Source: Ophioderma brevispina (lineage: Eukaryota; Echinodermata; Ophiuroidea; Amphilepidida; Ophiodermatidae). From it: a stretch of DNA of 64,000 nucleotides. This document shows positions 48,516 through 59,614 of this stretch, piece after piece; positions within the stretch are counted from its first letter, which is position 1; the number at the start of each line of letters is the position of its first letter. The DNA is taken from contig JAMKCH010078996.1 of NCBI GenBank assembly GCA_023653785.1, forward strand, positions 19,086 through 83,085, read 5' to 3'. Position numbers and translations under genes: made by a program. The notes beneath the pieces are model-generated. The model had not been told where the DNA came from. It made no database searches and saw nothing but the letters and a program-made list of their open reading frames with translations.

Positions 48516-48659
48516 AACTACCTGACCCACCACAAACTTTTTTTTCTGAAACACTTAATGAATTCGGAAACCCGTGACGGAAAAAACACAGGTTTATTCC
48601 GTTAAGGTTTTCGCGCTTCATAAGTGTGTCAGAAAAAAGTTCTTCAAATGGTCAGGTTA
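48516..48659. mobile_element. 144-bp fold-back element
   Basis: The left arm (48516-48562: aactacctgac, aaactttttttctgaaacac) and the right arm (48618-48659: gtgtcagaaaaaagtt, ggtcaggtta) are imperfect reverse complements. MITE-like. Confidence 0.6.
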
Positions 48660-49994
48660 TCGGAACTCCCCTAGTGGCCGCTAGTAGTCTAATACTGATT
48701 GAGCGCACAGTCCTAATTGTGGCCCGCGGCCATGTAGCAACAACGTTTTTACTTGGCGGGAAAGTCACATGCCACATCGTCTAAATTATAAATGTAGAAA
48801 TTATTATACTAATGATCAAGGGGGGGGTGTATAAATCCTTATTTAGAGCAGAAAATTTTCTTCTGAAACTGATGCAGAAACAGTTTAAGATAGATCCTGA
48901 GACGTATGTCGATTGATGTTGTGTGCATTATAAACATTACATTTCGGCAACAATGAAATAGATAATGCTCACCTTCTATGAAATTTGGTTTAAAATCCGA
49001 AAATAGTTCATTGAAATCATCAGCATTTAATATGGATTAATCACTTTATCATCTAAGTTGGAAATTTATAACAGGAACACGGATTAAGAATTGAGTTTGA
49101 GATTTTGTTAGTTTTAATATTATATAGTAGTGTCCACAATTTCGTGAATTGCTGACTGTATTCGTTGCACTACAGTGGATTGATGTTTGACACTCATATC
49201 CCAAGAATAAACACGAACAATATCACATTAATAGTTCCAGTATCACCTGGTTAAATTTAGAAACGTCATTCAGTCGAAGCCTACTGCTATGAGAGTTGTG
49301 GAGTGCCAGATCGTGTACCACGCTTTCATACTGAATAAACCCCAACTCGTTTCTAACCTCGTTTCCATGGCCAAATTCCAATTCCCCTTGAAAAATTGTG
49401 TGGTACACGATTTGGCATCCTCTATAGTGCTATATCACACGATCATTAAGGTATTGTAATAAGGCCAATTTAAGTCCAGTTTAAGCATTGTAGTCGAGAA
49501 ATCCACTGAAGAGATTGCGACGGGGCTAATTTGTAACACCAAAGTATACACAGGAATCTATGACGATTTGCATAAACCAAGAACGCCTCGCCTCATATAG
49601 CAGATTTTGCTAAACATTACACGATCATCAAAAATAGATAAACTCTCGAACGAGAACCGAGATTACGAAACATTAATCTAGTCCAGTACCAGCCTTGAAT
49701 CTGTGTACGAAATCGAAAGAAACCAAAACCAAAAATTCTGGTAATCACATCCTTATTTGAACATGACGCGTAGACAACTAAAGCTGTTTCATCTCAAGAC
49801 TGTTTCACTCCTTTTAAGTATCAAATAATCAACATAGTTTGTGTGGTTTACTAATGAATATAATGCACATCAGAAAATATAATTTCATATGTGAAACAGC
49901 TATCATATTACATTGTAATGCGAGGTTTTGAATAATATTGACTTGTCCTGCAGCTGGTCGTCGTTGCAAACGACAAATATTACGACTACGAAAA
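48660..49994. other. gene-free stretch upstream of pseudogene F
   Basis: A short inverted pair, tgccagatcgtgtaccac (49302) and gtggtacacgatttggca (49402), occurs here. No gene is supported. Confidence 0.35.
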
Positions 49995-51800
49995 ATGGCG
50001 GGAATAAGAATACAACTAAATATGTCCAAAGTGGAAGATAAGCATAGTGCAAGATCAAAAACTTTCATCATGCAAAACTTGACTCGAGACAGCTATTAGT
50101 CTGCAATTATTCCTAAGTATTTCCTTATCAAGTGTTTGGGTAGCACTAGCTGTCACGCCGTCCGGTCACGCTCGTGTCGGTAAAAAAGTTTAATGAGACA
50201 ATTTGCGGAATACAAATCTGATTTTTGATTGATGGATAGTTGTGACTAATGTTCTAAGGAACATTTTTCGGTTGTGCTTCGTAGCATCTTTATATTCTGT
50301 CTTGTAAAGATGAAGACCAGATGGCTCCGCGTTGGTGCTGTGTGGTGCCCATAAATATTCAAAATCTCTTGTACGCGATGCACGCGGAAAGCATCCAGCA
50401 ACGACCTTTTTTCATCGGGATTGTTTCATCCAAAGTAACAACAATACCCCCACCACGCACTCTTAGTGCCCGTTCTATTCCTAGAGTAAGGAATGCATAT
50501 GATTTGCTTACACTTGTTACAACCACACTGTGCGTAGTTTACAAAAGTAAGCCACGGTCCGAGGATGTTACGCGACCCACATCTTTAGTGTTGTGAATAA
50601 TGTATCCCCCTATCTCGTTGTACTAATTTTGCATCTCACCTGTTTCTACACTACAACTGAGCGGATGTTCTCAGTCAACGAAAACCTTTTTTCATTTTTT
50701 GCGAACTTCAGTGAGTGATTTGTCAAGTAATGCTTTGGGGTTGGATTGGGCAATGACATTCACGGCGCCAGTCTGGCAACATCTGGTAAAGGAAACAATA
50801 TCAACGACGAGGGACATTGTGCACGGGCCATGAAACCAGAACCAGCGAAGTCCTTTACACGATACAACGGTATTTAACGATTCTGTTCCCTGATATTTGT
50901 TATGGCTTTATTTTGCTCTATTGTCATTGGACCACTATGGTCACATTTGGTGCAAGGCAAAATATGAGCACTGCGGTTTCTATACAATGCCGTCAAGTGC
51001 TGGCAAATAATCCCGAAACAGTTTCATTATTATCAGAAAATCAACAAGCCCAACACCAGTGGAACACGGGAAACCACGGCAACGTCATTCAAGCAATGAC
51101 GCAACCTCCTTATGTTTTCTCTAATATCTTTGCAGTAGCTTCACTTTACTTGATACTAAATTCCAGCCTTCAAAAACATGATGAAGAGAATGCAACTGTT
51201 TGCTAGACCATACGATAATTTTATTTCTCCCGTCAATTGTACTTATCATAATGCCTCCGCGTCTCACCGCTTATTCTCCAAATTACACACCTCTAAGTGG
51301 TAACGATTATTTGACTGTTGTTTGGGTCAACTTGGGATTGCTTTTTTTGACCTTTTTCAACTTATTGCAGCGATTCAGAGTTTAAATCCAGAAAATGCAC
51401 AAGCCTAGCAATAGTGAGTGTTATACTTTCTATTGTCTTCTCAGCACAGACATTTTAATCAACCGAAGTACTCCTTACAAATACATCGAAGGTCCTGTCA
51501 AGGACGAACACTCACAAAACTACATACAAGCGTGCTTAATTTACCTGACTATAGCCATGCAGCCAATTGATAGTCCACTTGCTTTGGCTTCACTGAACTG
51601 GCAGTCGAACGGTAATTTGGTCTCATCGTTTCGATAGCTTTTGATGATTGTCCACTTTTGACAACTTTGAGTCTCAAGGCGGTATGGACAGTTGGTTGTG
51701 CATTAGTCCTAATAATTTACCCGATGTTTGTCACTCTATCGGTTTTCAATTCGGCCTGTGATCTACTATGAACTGTTAAAAAGTCCATCAACCGAACGTA
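49995..51800 (+). pseudogene. decayed otopetrin-like copy F
   Basis: Homology to D/E can be followed in order but with many stops and shifts. The start ATGGCGGGAATAAGA (MAGIRIQL, 49995) matches the D/E start. DSY-stop-SAII marks TM1 (50088), VLRNIFRLCFV marks TM2 (50254) and VKMKTRWLRVGAVW marks the loop (50307). LLTLVTTTLCVVYK is TM3 (50500) and VSPYLVVLILHLTCFYTT is TM4 (50605). TIQRYLTILFPDICYGFILLY is TM6 (50865), with Asp-Ile replacing the Glu-Tyr pair. SGNDYLTVVWVNLGLLF is TM9 (51297), YIQACLIYLTIA is TM11 (51521), and a degraded TM12 lies near 51710-51775 (SVFNSA in place of YRFHS). Loss of the TM6 Glu and the terminal RFH, plus multiple stops, show an old pseudogene. It is the most diverged member of the array. 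Confidence 0.8.
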
Positions 51801-52323
51801 ATTCAAAATCAATTAGATATATCTGAAAATTCAGAGATTGAATGGACTTTTTTGCACTCTGATCTATTTTATCTGCCATCTTTCCATTATAAATTAACTT
51901 TTATGGAACCCACGCCTTACCAACCTTGAGTTTAGTTGATGGAGGTTAGCTAGCGTTTTTTTCTGCAGATTAAAAGTGAGTTTAGTATATTGCGCTTGTA
52001 TAATTGATACATCTGGACTAACTCGTATCGGGCCTTCGGCTACATAATAGCTTATTGGTGTCAGATTGGCTACAAACAGAATTTGAGTCATAATATTCCT
52101 TGGATATTCGGGATAAATAAATGATCTAAGAAATCACTGCATGACACAATATATGGCGGTTTCGTAAAGTAAACCGTTTGTCATTGGAACACCTAGGTAC
52201 CTATGTGCGCACGTGGCCATTTTGTATGTTCCTTTCAACAGTTAAGACAACGTTTTAATATTTCACGGCTACTTAGAAGAATTAGCAGAATTTTACCCTT
52301 TTTGCGAATTTTAACTTCACATT
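51801..52323. other. gene-free stretch
   Basis: Nothing supported. Confidence 0.3.
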
Positions 52324-52706
52324 CAAAGGCTTGACTCAGAGTTTCGAAATATAATTTGGTTTTTTGTTTAGTCCATTTAAAATTGTCAACTCGAACAAAG
52401 ATAGTCACCTAAAATGCTTATTCCAAAGTTATAGATGAATCTAGGATTTATTTTTTTCATGCAAGATCATTTTTCTAGATACAGTATAAAAAAACAAAGC
52501 AGTATCATAGAACACCGTACATAACAAACTTTCCGGATCACAAAGTTTTGTAGATTTTTTATATGGAAGGACATCATTTGAGCTTAGTTATTTTCACACA
52601 GTGATTATTAGTTCGACAAGTTTATGTATAAATGCCAAAAAAAAAACACGATTATTTTGAAATTGAGGGCGCCCTCCTCCGAAAATCTCTGAGTGCAGCC
52701 CTTTAA
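52324..52706 (+). mobile_element. TTAA-flanked element family, copy 4
   Basis: A diverged copy. It starts caaaggcttgactcagagtt, keeps the aagatagtcacctaaaatgc phrase and gagcttagttatttt, and ends ctgagtgcagccctttaa. The central palindrome has decayed (ctttccggatcacaaag). Confidence 0.75.
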
Positions 52707-53159
52707 ATCAACTTGCTCTGTAGAACTATAATAAATAATCTTTATTTTCGCATAATTTTAATTTAGCGTATTGGTGGGTCTGTAGTGAAAATTACCGAAT
52801 TAAATTGTTAAACGAAATATAGTCTTTTTATTTGTATAGCCATCATATCGTATCATTTGGGGTATTTTATTTTTTTGCGCCTTTGGAATTTATTTAAAAA
52901 TTTCTTTTGCGGAAAGCGCCTTTGGTAAAGGTAAAAGATTTCAAAGAGTTTTTTATCTGTCCAATAATCAAGTGGTGTGAATCACAGATTAATGGTGAAA
53001 TTCCAATTAGATGTTCGATCCACGGGTAGATTGAAGCCCAATATTTTTACCAAAGAACGAAAAACTTAACTTCACCCACCAACTTCTGGTGCCAAACTAG
53101 GGATTTTTTTTTCCAAAGTCATTTTGTAATGAGACCGTCCTTTAGTACAGACTCTAGTA
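52707..53159. other. gene-free stretch
   Basis: Nothing supported. Confidence 0.3.
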
Positions 53160-53492
53160 GCCAGGTGGTTGTGTATGCCTTATATGTCAGAAGCTAACTC
53201 TCTGTCAGAATCCACTAATGGAAGGTCCAGGAACAATAATTTGTTGGTCAACATAATTCCTCACTGACGCCGAAAATGATGAAATGGCCACGCCCCCTTT
53301 TTTGGGGGGTCACACCCCTTTAAGCGAAGTACGACTGACTGTATCTACGACCTTGTACTAGATGGTTGAGAGACCACTCAAATGTGCGGAATGGCCACCT
53401 TATGGGTCAGTAATACCTTTTTATATCCAAAAGTCAAAGGTTTTTAGATAATTGTAAAAAACTTGATTACACCATATCGCGCACTATACAAT
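53160..53492 (+). mobile_element. long-inverted-end element family, copy B (3'-truncated)
   Basis: It matches copy A from actctagtag through ccactaatggaaggtccagg, gccacgccccc and tttttatatccaaaagtcaa. It stops at cgcactatacaata, before the second inverted arm, so it is truncated. Confidence 0.8.
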
Positions 53493-53679
53493 AAGTGAAT
53501 GAATCATATGGTTTTCATGCCAAAACAGGAAGGGAGGTCACCATCCACCTTGGAATTTGCTCTAACCCTCCTCAGGGATAATTTTTGGAGTAACTAAGGG
53601 TAGGTCAAAAAAGAAATTCATGTTCCTTCCCGTTTCAAATGGCAGCCCGTAAAAATTTTGTGACGTTTGAGCAATACAT

Positions 53680-53995
53680 TTTTTCTGATGTTACATCAAG
53701 AAAAATGCATTTACCCGCAGCATGAGAATATGGTCGCTTTGGCTCGCCAATAGCTTTTCCCAGCGCTTCATTCCTCTTTTCAATGCTCACTCACCCGTCG
53801 CTTCTGTTCTTTGTTATGCATAGCGTTCTACGGTAACCAATCTTCGCATCGTTAGCAACCAATCGGGTGTCCGCTTGAGCCGGCTTGTTGTATCTTCTCA
53901 TCATACAATCGTCCATTAGGCTTTCTTTCAGCGTAGATGTAAGAGATGTGGTTGATATTGCAGAAAAAATTTTTTGCCCGGTTCTACCTCAAACT
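53680..53995 (+). repeat. dispersed repeat X, copy 1
   Basis: About 310 bp sharing an ordered series of phrases with 60262-60570: ctgatgttacatcaa, atatggtcgct, cccagcgctt, tcgggtgtccgcttgagccg, gagatgtggttgatattgca. The copies differ by many 1-base indels. The sequence begins TG and could end CA, but I find no polypurine tract or retroviral-type ORFs between the two copies, so the class is unknown. Confidence 0.65.
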
Positions 53996-56900
53996 GTTTG
54001 CGTTTACAATTGAACTTGGGTTGTGTGTCGGTTTGCAGGAAATTTTTCTTGTGTTAAACTAGGCTCATCCATTGCTTTTCACTCGTTATTTTAATTACAT
54101 CTGGTTTTCGAGTCTCTGTTATATTATCTGAGACTGTCAGTCATGGTTTAAAAGAAAAAAAAAAAATCCACGGCTCGGCCCTGCCGTGTAGATTAATAAT
54201 GAATTAGCAGGAAATCGAATTTAATAGGCGACCGTCGTCATAAGTACTAGTTTCTACATCGCAAAATTTCTAAGATTACTTTGCTTATATGGAGCCTACA
54301 ATTAGCCCGCCAGGGATTCAGCAACCGATGATCGTGTTCAAGTATAAAATACGTTTGCGTCGAGCGAGAAGGGATTGCGTTCTATACGTACTAAAAAGTT
54401 GTTTTCCAAAAGGACGATTCGCCTTTTCTCTTGTACGCCGTGATATTCGTCAAGTTGTGTGTTACCAAGCCAGGAATGATGTAGGGAATTACCAAACACA
54501 AGCTAATCACGCTACGTTATGTACTCAATTTGGCAACCGCCAAAGTATACGTGGTTGCGGTAGTCGTATGGGAACAATCTGAAGGGCGATTACTCATATC
54601 TTGGCTTATACAGCATATTAAGGTGAAGGAGTTTGTTCGCAATGTGACAATAGAAGAGCAGGTTCGATGTGACTTTGGATGGGATGATTATTCGCTTTAC
54701 AGTCGGCATCAGTACCATGAACATTTAAAAACCATTTGGTTCTTGAATGCCATTGGTTATTGGTGCTCTATAAAATTCAAAGTGTTTTGTGCATAAGGGA
54801 GGTGCCGTGGGCGTACCCGTCGTATAATGAGTGTACAATAACAATAATGGTGCTATTTCTGGAATCAGCTTAGGTCCAAAACGTCTAATCCTTTGTTGAT
54901 TTCATGCGGTATTTTAAAGGTAGTCGGGCACTGTGAGAAAAATAATAAATAAAAATAAAATACGGGCTTTCACGTTTTCAAAATTTTGATTAGCTGTTGG
55001 TTTTCTTTGACCACTCAAAAAAGGTTAGGCCGAAACATCATAAGGGTCTTCAGTTTGTTTTCATTTTAAGCAACACCGGGGCTGTTTTTATCATATGTCA
55101 TTCAATGTTCATGGTGTTAAACGTGATGCGACACACGCCCCTTTTTGGTTAATTCAGTGAAAAGTCAGACGGCTCGACGACAATTTATTCAAAAATTATG
55201 ATAAGCGTGGCATGCATTTAACTTGATTATATGAAAGCTAATTGTCATAGGACTACTTGTGGCTGTTTAAAAAAATTGTGCATGGTTCAAAAATGCAAAC
55301 AAAAACTAGCAAATGGACGAACATTTGGCGTGAAAATCCAAGTCGCGGGCCAGTGTTGCTTATTGTTTTGAGGTGCTTTCAAAAATAGTCATCAAAGAAA
55401 ATTAGAGCATGGCAAGCCATTCGTCATGTTTTTATGAAAGATAAGATAATTGGTTATGGTTATTTAAGACTTCAAAAATTGGGGGAAAAAATCATACTTT
55501 GGTTCGAAATCAACAAAATCTTGGGAAATTGGTCAAAAATCAAAAATGAGGAGATGTAACAAATGTACAGGGCCAAACCCTGTTGTGTTTAAAAATTTGT
55601 ATATAGGGCCGCAATTTTTTTAATGTTTAAAGAATCTTGGGTTAGTTTTGCCCTATATTATGCTCGTTTTTGTTTTTTGTTTTGCTAGTTTGTACACAAA
55701 ATTTTCCTTTTTCCCAAAATCGGTTGACTTTATTTGGGTTATGGTGTTTTTATTTTATTGTTGGTTGTAATATGCTTGTGTCGCTTAGGTGCTCACCCAA
55801 TCTGGGCATGTTAAAAGGCTTATGCTCACAATTTTTCGTGTTCAATATGGTGACATTTGGTAAACCATATTTTCCTTATGTCAATTGGCCCTTCAGTTGG
55901 TTTGCCTTCATTTAAGTTTGCCTGAAAGAGGTAAGGTAATGGCACATTGAAATTCAGTGCGCCTCTAGGTTTTTCAAAGTTTAATTTTTCGCGTGGTTGT
56001 ATGGCTTTAATATACATAGCCATCACCCAAAGTAGCGCGCTTGTATGGTAAACAGTGGTTTTTAAATCAATCGTTATACATTGAAACTACACGGGCTCTA
56101 GAGGGGATTTCGGGCATGGCCATCTTGTTTGTCCGGTCCGGGAACATAGGGTTTTTCACATCGTGGTTTTACGTGCTATGTTAGTCAGTTAATTGCAACA
56201 TTGTTGATTTTCCGTTACTTCAAGCTTGGAAGTTCCTACAAATTCCCGGGTTGCGTTTAGCTTCTCTTTTTGAATGTATGGCCCTAGCCATTTTTGGCAT
56301 GTTGTTAATTTTTTTGTTGTAATTTCTTTCTCCCCCTAATTTTTAATTGGCCTTCACTCATTTGCACTCAAGTTTAACAAATTTCGTAGTTTTCTATATA
56401 ATGTGCCGTGCCGCTTTGGGCAACTTGTAATTAGTGGTGAAATTTCATTAACAAGTTCAAAAGTCGCCTGTTAGTGTTTACACAACGTCGTTTTTCTATT
56501 GTATTTGGTAAAAGGTGGGTTCTATATTGTTTATTTCGTTGTTTCGTCACATTCAGAAACAGAACAGTAGGGTAACGTAGAGTATGAATGAAAATTATAG
56601 TGGATGGTTGAGAAGCTTATCATATGGTATGAAAAGGCGTTCGTTGGCTCCCTTTCAATTCAATCCTCTTTCATTTTTTTCATAGTCAGTTCTTTCAACA
56701 TTTAGGTTAGGTTGATTTTTTGAGTTTCGGTTTGTCATTTCATTTTTTCATTCACTTTTGTTTTAGCTGTCTGTGTTTTTCTAATGTTGCTGGCTTCTTT
56801 GGGCGTATGTTTGCTTTATGCTGGGCCTTGTAAATATTTGCCGCTCTTATTCATACGGGATTGCTTCTCACGAAACCATAATTCCTTTTAGTTGTGGCTT

Positions 56901-57502
56901 GTTATTCATTTTCACATGCTACCGAATTCCACCTGAAACAAAAATTTTTTAAGTATTAGGCATTATGCTTTTTTACTTTAAGTTTCCATTATTACAAATA
57001 TAAGCAAACGGCATTCGACCATTGGTCCATTGAAAGGTGATGGCAAGCAATCGTAAGGTGTGAAAAGTCGTGCTTGGTGGCGTCAAATATTTAAAACATT
57101 TAGTTAGCTTTAAGTGGGCCTATTCTTTTCAATTAAATTTAAACGGGCGTTCGTTACGCCATCAGGCTTGGTTCTGTACAAACTGATGACACACTTCGTT
57201 TGGTTTATTTCCAGTTTAGTGATGATTTCATTCAGTTATTCAAGCATTGGCTCAATGTATTCTTCAACCAAATAAATTTTATTCAGATCGGTTTACATCG
57301 CAATATCTTTGCAGTACAAAAGGGCAAATGTGCAGTGTGGATTAAGAGTAAACAGTGTCAGCCGTGGCTGACAGGGCTCCTTAAATTTTTGCTTTCAGGC
57401 CTTCAGAAGGCACTTTAGTCGCACCCATTAAAGTGTGACATTGCGTCGCTTGCACTGCAATGTGCCCCATGCCTACCTTAAGCTGCTGCAGGGCCCTGTT
57501 CC
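53996..57502. other. gene-free, T/G-rich stretch
   Basis: Long unexplained interval. ORFs at 54289-54582 and 54530-54796 overlap in different frames and have no recognised domain. Others (55670-55915, 57200-57418) look incidental. Confidence 0.3.
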
Positions 57503-57886
57503 TTAAAGGCCGACTCAGAGATTTTTCGGAATATAATTATTTGGTGATAGAAAGAAGAAATTTAAAATAGTCAGCTAGACCTAAAGAAGTTACTTAAAAT
57601 GCTCATTCCAAAGTTAGTGTGATGGTTTTTCCGTTTCAGCAGTATAAACATTATGCACAGATAGTGCACATAGGATACCGTGTTTAGCAAAATTTCCGGA
57701 TACGGGAATTTGATAAACAAAGTTGTGTTTTTCTATGAAGGACTTCGTTTTGTGCTTAGTTATTTACACAAGTTTAGTATATTGTCAAGCATTATGTTCA
57801 TGTAAAAAAAAAAAACCAAAAAAAAAAACGCTTGTTAAAACTGGGTGCGGTGCGCCCTCATCGAGAAATCTACGGTCAGACTTTAA
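57503..57886 (+). mobile_element. TTAA-flanked element family, copy 5
   Basis: Begins ttaaaggccgactcagagat and ends acggtcagactttaa. It retains the caaaatttccggatacggga remnant of the central palindrome and the gtgcttagttattt phrase. An A-rich expansion lies at 57804-57830. Confidence 0.75.
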
Positions 57887-57894
57887 ATCCTCAC

Positions 57895-58231
57895 TGAAAA
57901 TTATATTAATGATGCCTGTGTTCTTAAGTATGCTATGAATCAGAGTATTAATGCAGTGATGTTGTTGTTCATCGTCATTGCCGAATGGAGCGTGAGGGTA
58001 TAATGTATTCTTAAAAGAAACTTTATTGTTGCAATCAACAAGTAAAGTGCCTGATTTAAACGGACAATTCTGGCTCTTGTGCTCAGTTATTTTAATGGTT
58101 ACGTAGAACAATTCGGGTGGTAACTTTTTCAGTTTGTTGAAATGTTGTAATGCTAATGCAGTAATTACTTGTAAAGCATACTCGGTCAGAATATTCATAC
58201 TTAATTGTCCTTTTAAGTTAATAACATGCAT
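57895..58231 (-). CDS. unrecognised ORF
   Basis: An open frame from 58231 downwards has a protein-like composition (MNILTEYALQVITALALQ, then LPPELFYVTIKITEH and a Cys/Asn/His-rich part). I do not recognise a family. Its 3' part runs into copy 5 of the TTAA element and a poly-A/T tract, so the frame end is artefactual. It may be an exon remnant of a mobile element or chance. No start context or splice signals stand out. Confidence 0.2.
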
Positions 58232-59614
58232 TTCAGTGTCATGTTAAATTTACATCTGGTTTCCTGAATTAGAATTCACATTGCATGGAATACTAGCTAC
58301 AGTTTTATATAAGTGGATTTTTTGTAAACTTCGTGTCAAGCAGAGTGGGGGGTCCGTTCGCGGGACTCAGTCGTGAATCTTCGTGCATACCGTGTCCATG
58401 CATGTGTGGCCATTAGCGAAGCATACTGTGCAGGCTAGTTTAAAAAGTCTAGTATGTAGGTCATGCGCTATGAGTTAGGTGACGTGGGGTTGCGTATGGG
58501 TTTCGCGAGCGGGCCCCTGGTCACTATTGCGCAGTAATATCTGCCAGACATTACTGTTACAAGCTGTGTGTAACGTTTACCACACTGGAATATTAGGGCC
58601 TTCTGCTTTTATTTTAGATCCATGCTTTGTGCGTTTAAAAATACATTCAAGAATGTTTTTGTTTGCACAATTGTTGTACACATCCAAAGTGTTATTTGTG
58701 GTAATTGGCTTTAGTAGCCTTTTTCCGTGGAAATTCCAGAAAAAAATTGCAGTCTTTTTGCAAGTTTGTATTCTTAATTTTATGGGCCGTAGTTTCAGAA
58801 ACCATGAACAATGTTAACCAATGCCAGAATTTGTCAACCGGCTCGCGCCTCGCGATTTTTGGCGACGGTAATAACTGCATGTTCGTGGTCCTTCTTTAAA
58901 AAAAAAAAATGCTTGGTTTTAAAATTGGCATGTTAATTAATTTTTTGGTGGTGCGTTGTGTCGTATGTTTACGAAAGTAGTAGAAGTAATGGCACACATG
59001 TGCATTGGTACGTCGTTTTTTTTTTTTTTAATAAATTATACATACACATACATTACATACATAATGCTTCTGGTGCAGGTTCAGAGCGCACTTATTAATC
59101 TCCACTAGGTTCGCAAAATGGTCAACATGGCTTTCGGAAGTTTCGGTTTTATTTGTGGTGTGGTTGAGGTCAAAGCTTCTATTTTCAGAAAAATTTTACA
59201 TATTTTTGAGGGCATCAAAAAAAAAAAACGTGTTAAAAGTAACATTAAACAGATGTTGCCCTACTTTCTCCAGGCGAAAAATGAATTGGTATGGACGCTG
59301 GGTACCCCCCTTTGTATTTGAAGTTCTGTAATGCACATTGGGTTTGGCGTAAATGAGCGCCAATTTCACTTTACCATTAAGAAATTAGAAAATTATTTAT
59401 GCCTGTATTTATTCCGCGGTTAAGCCCCGTTGACCAGCCAACGTCATGCACGGTACTTGGACGTTTTAGATTTTTCGTGCGGAAAATAAATGATATAACA
59501 GGATTGGGGGTTCTTGCGTTGAATTTCCATTTCTACTTTTTCCAGTGGGGGGGGGGGGGAAATAAGGGGGGGGAGGGGGAGGGGGGGTTTAGGCAAAGTT
59601 CCGGTCGTAAACTT
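58232..59614. other. gene-free stretch
   Basis: No supported gene. It contains a G-rich homopolymer segment at 59545-59590. Confidence 0.3.

Noticed and set aside
49302..49420. Inverted pair tgccagatcgtgtaccac as a fold-back transposon
   Set aside because: Only about 18 bp per arm, no boundaries or flanking duplication, so it was left as a note.
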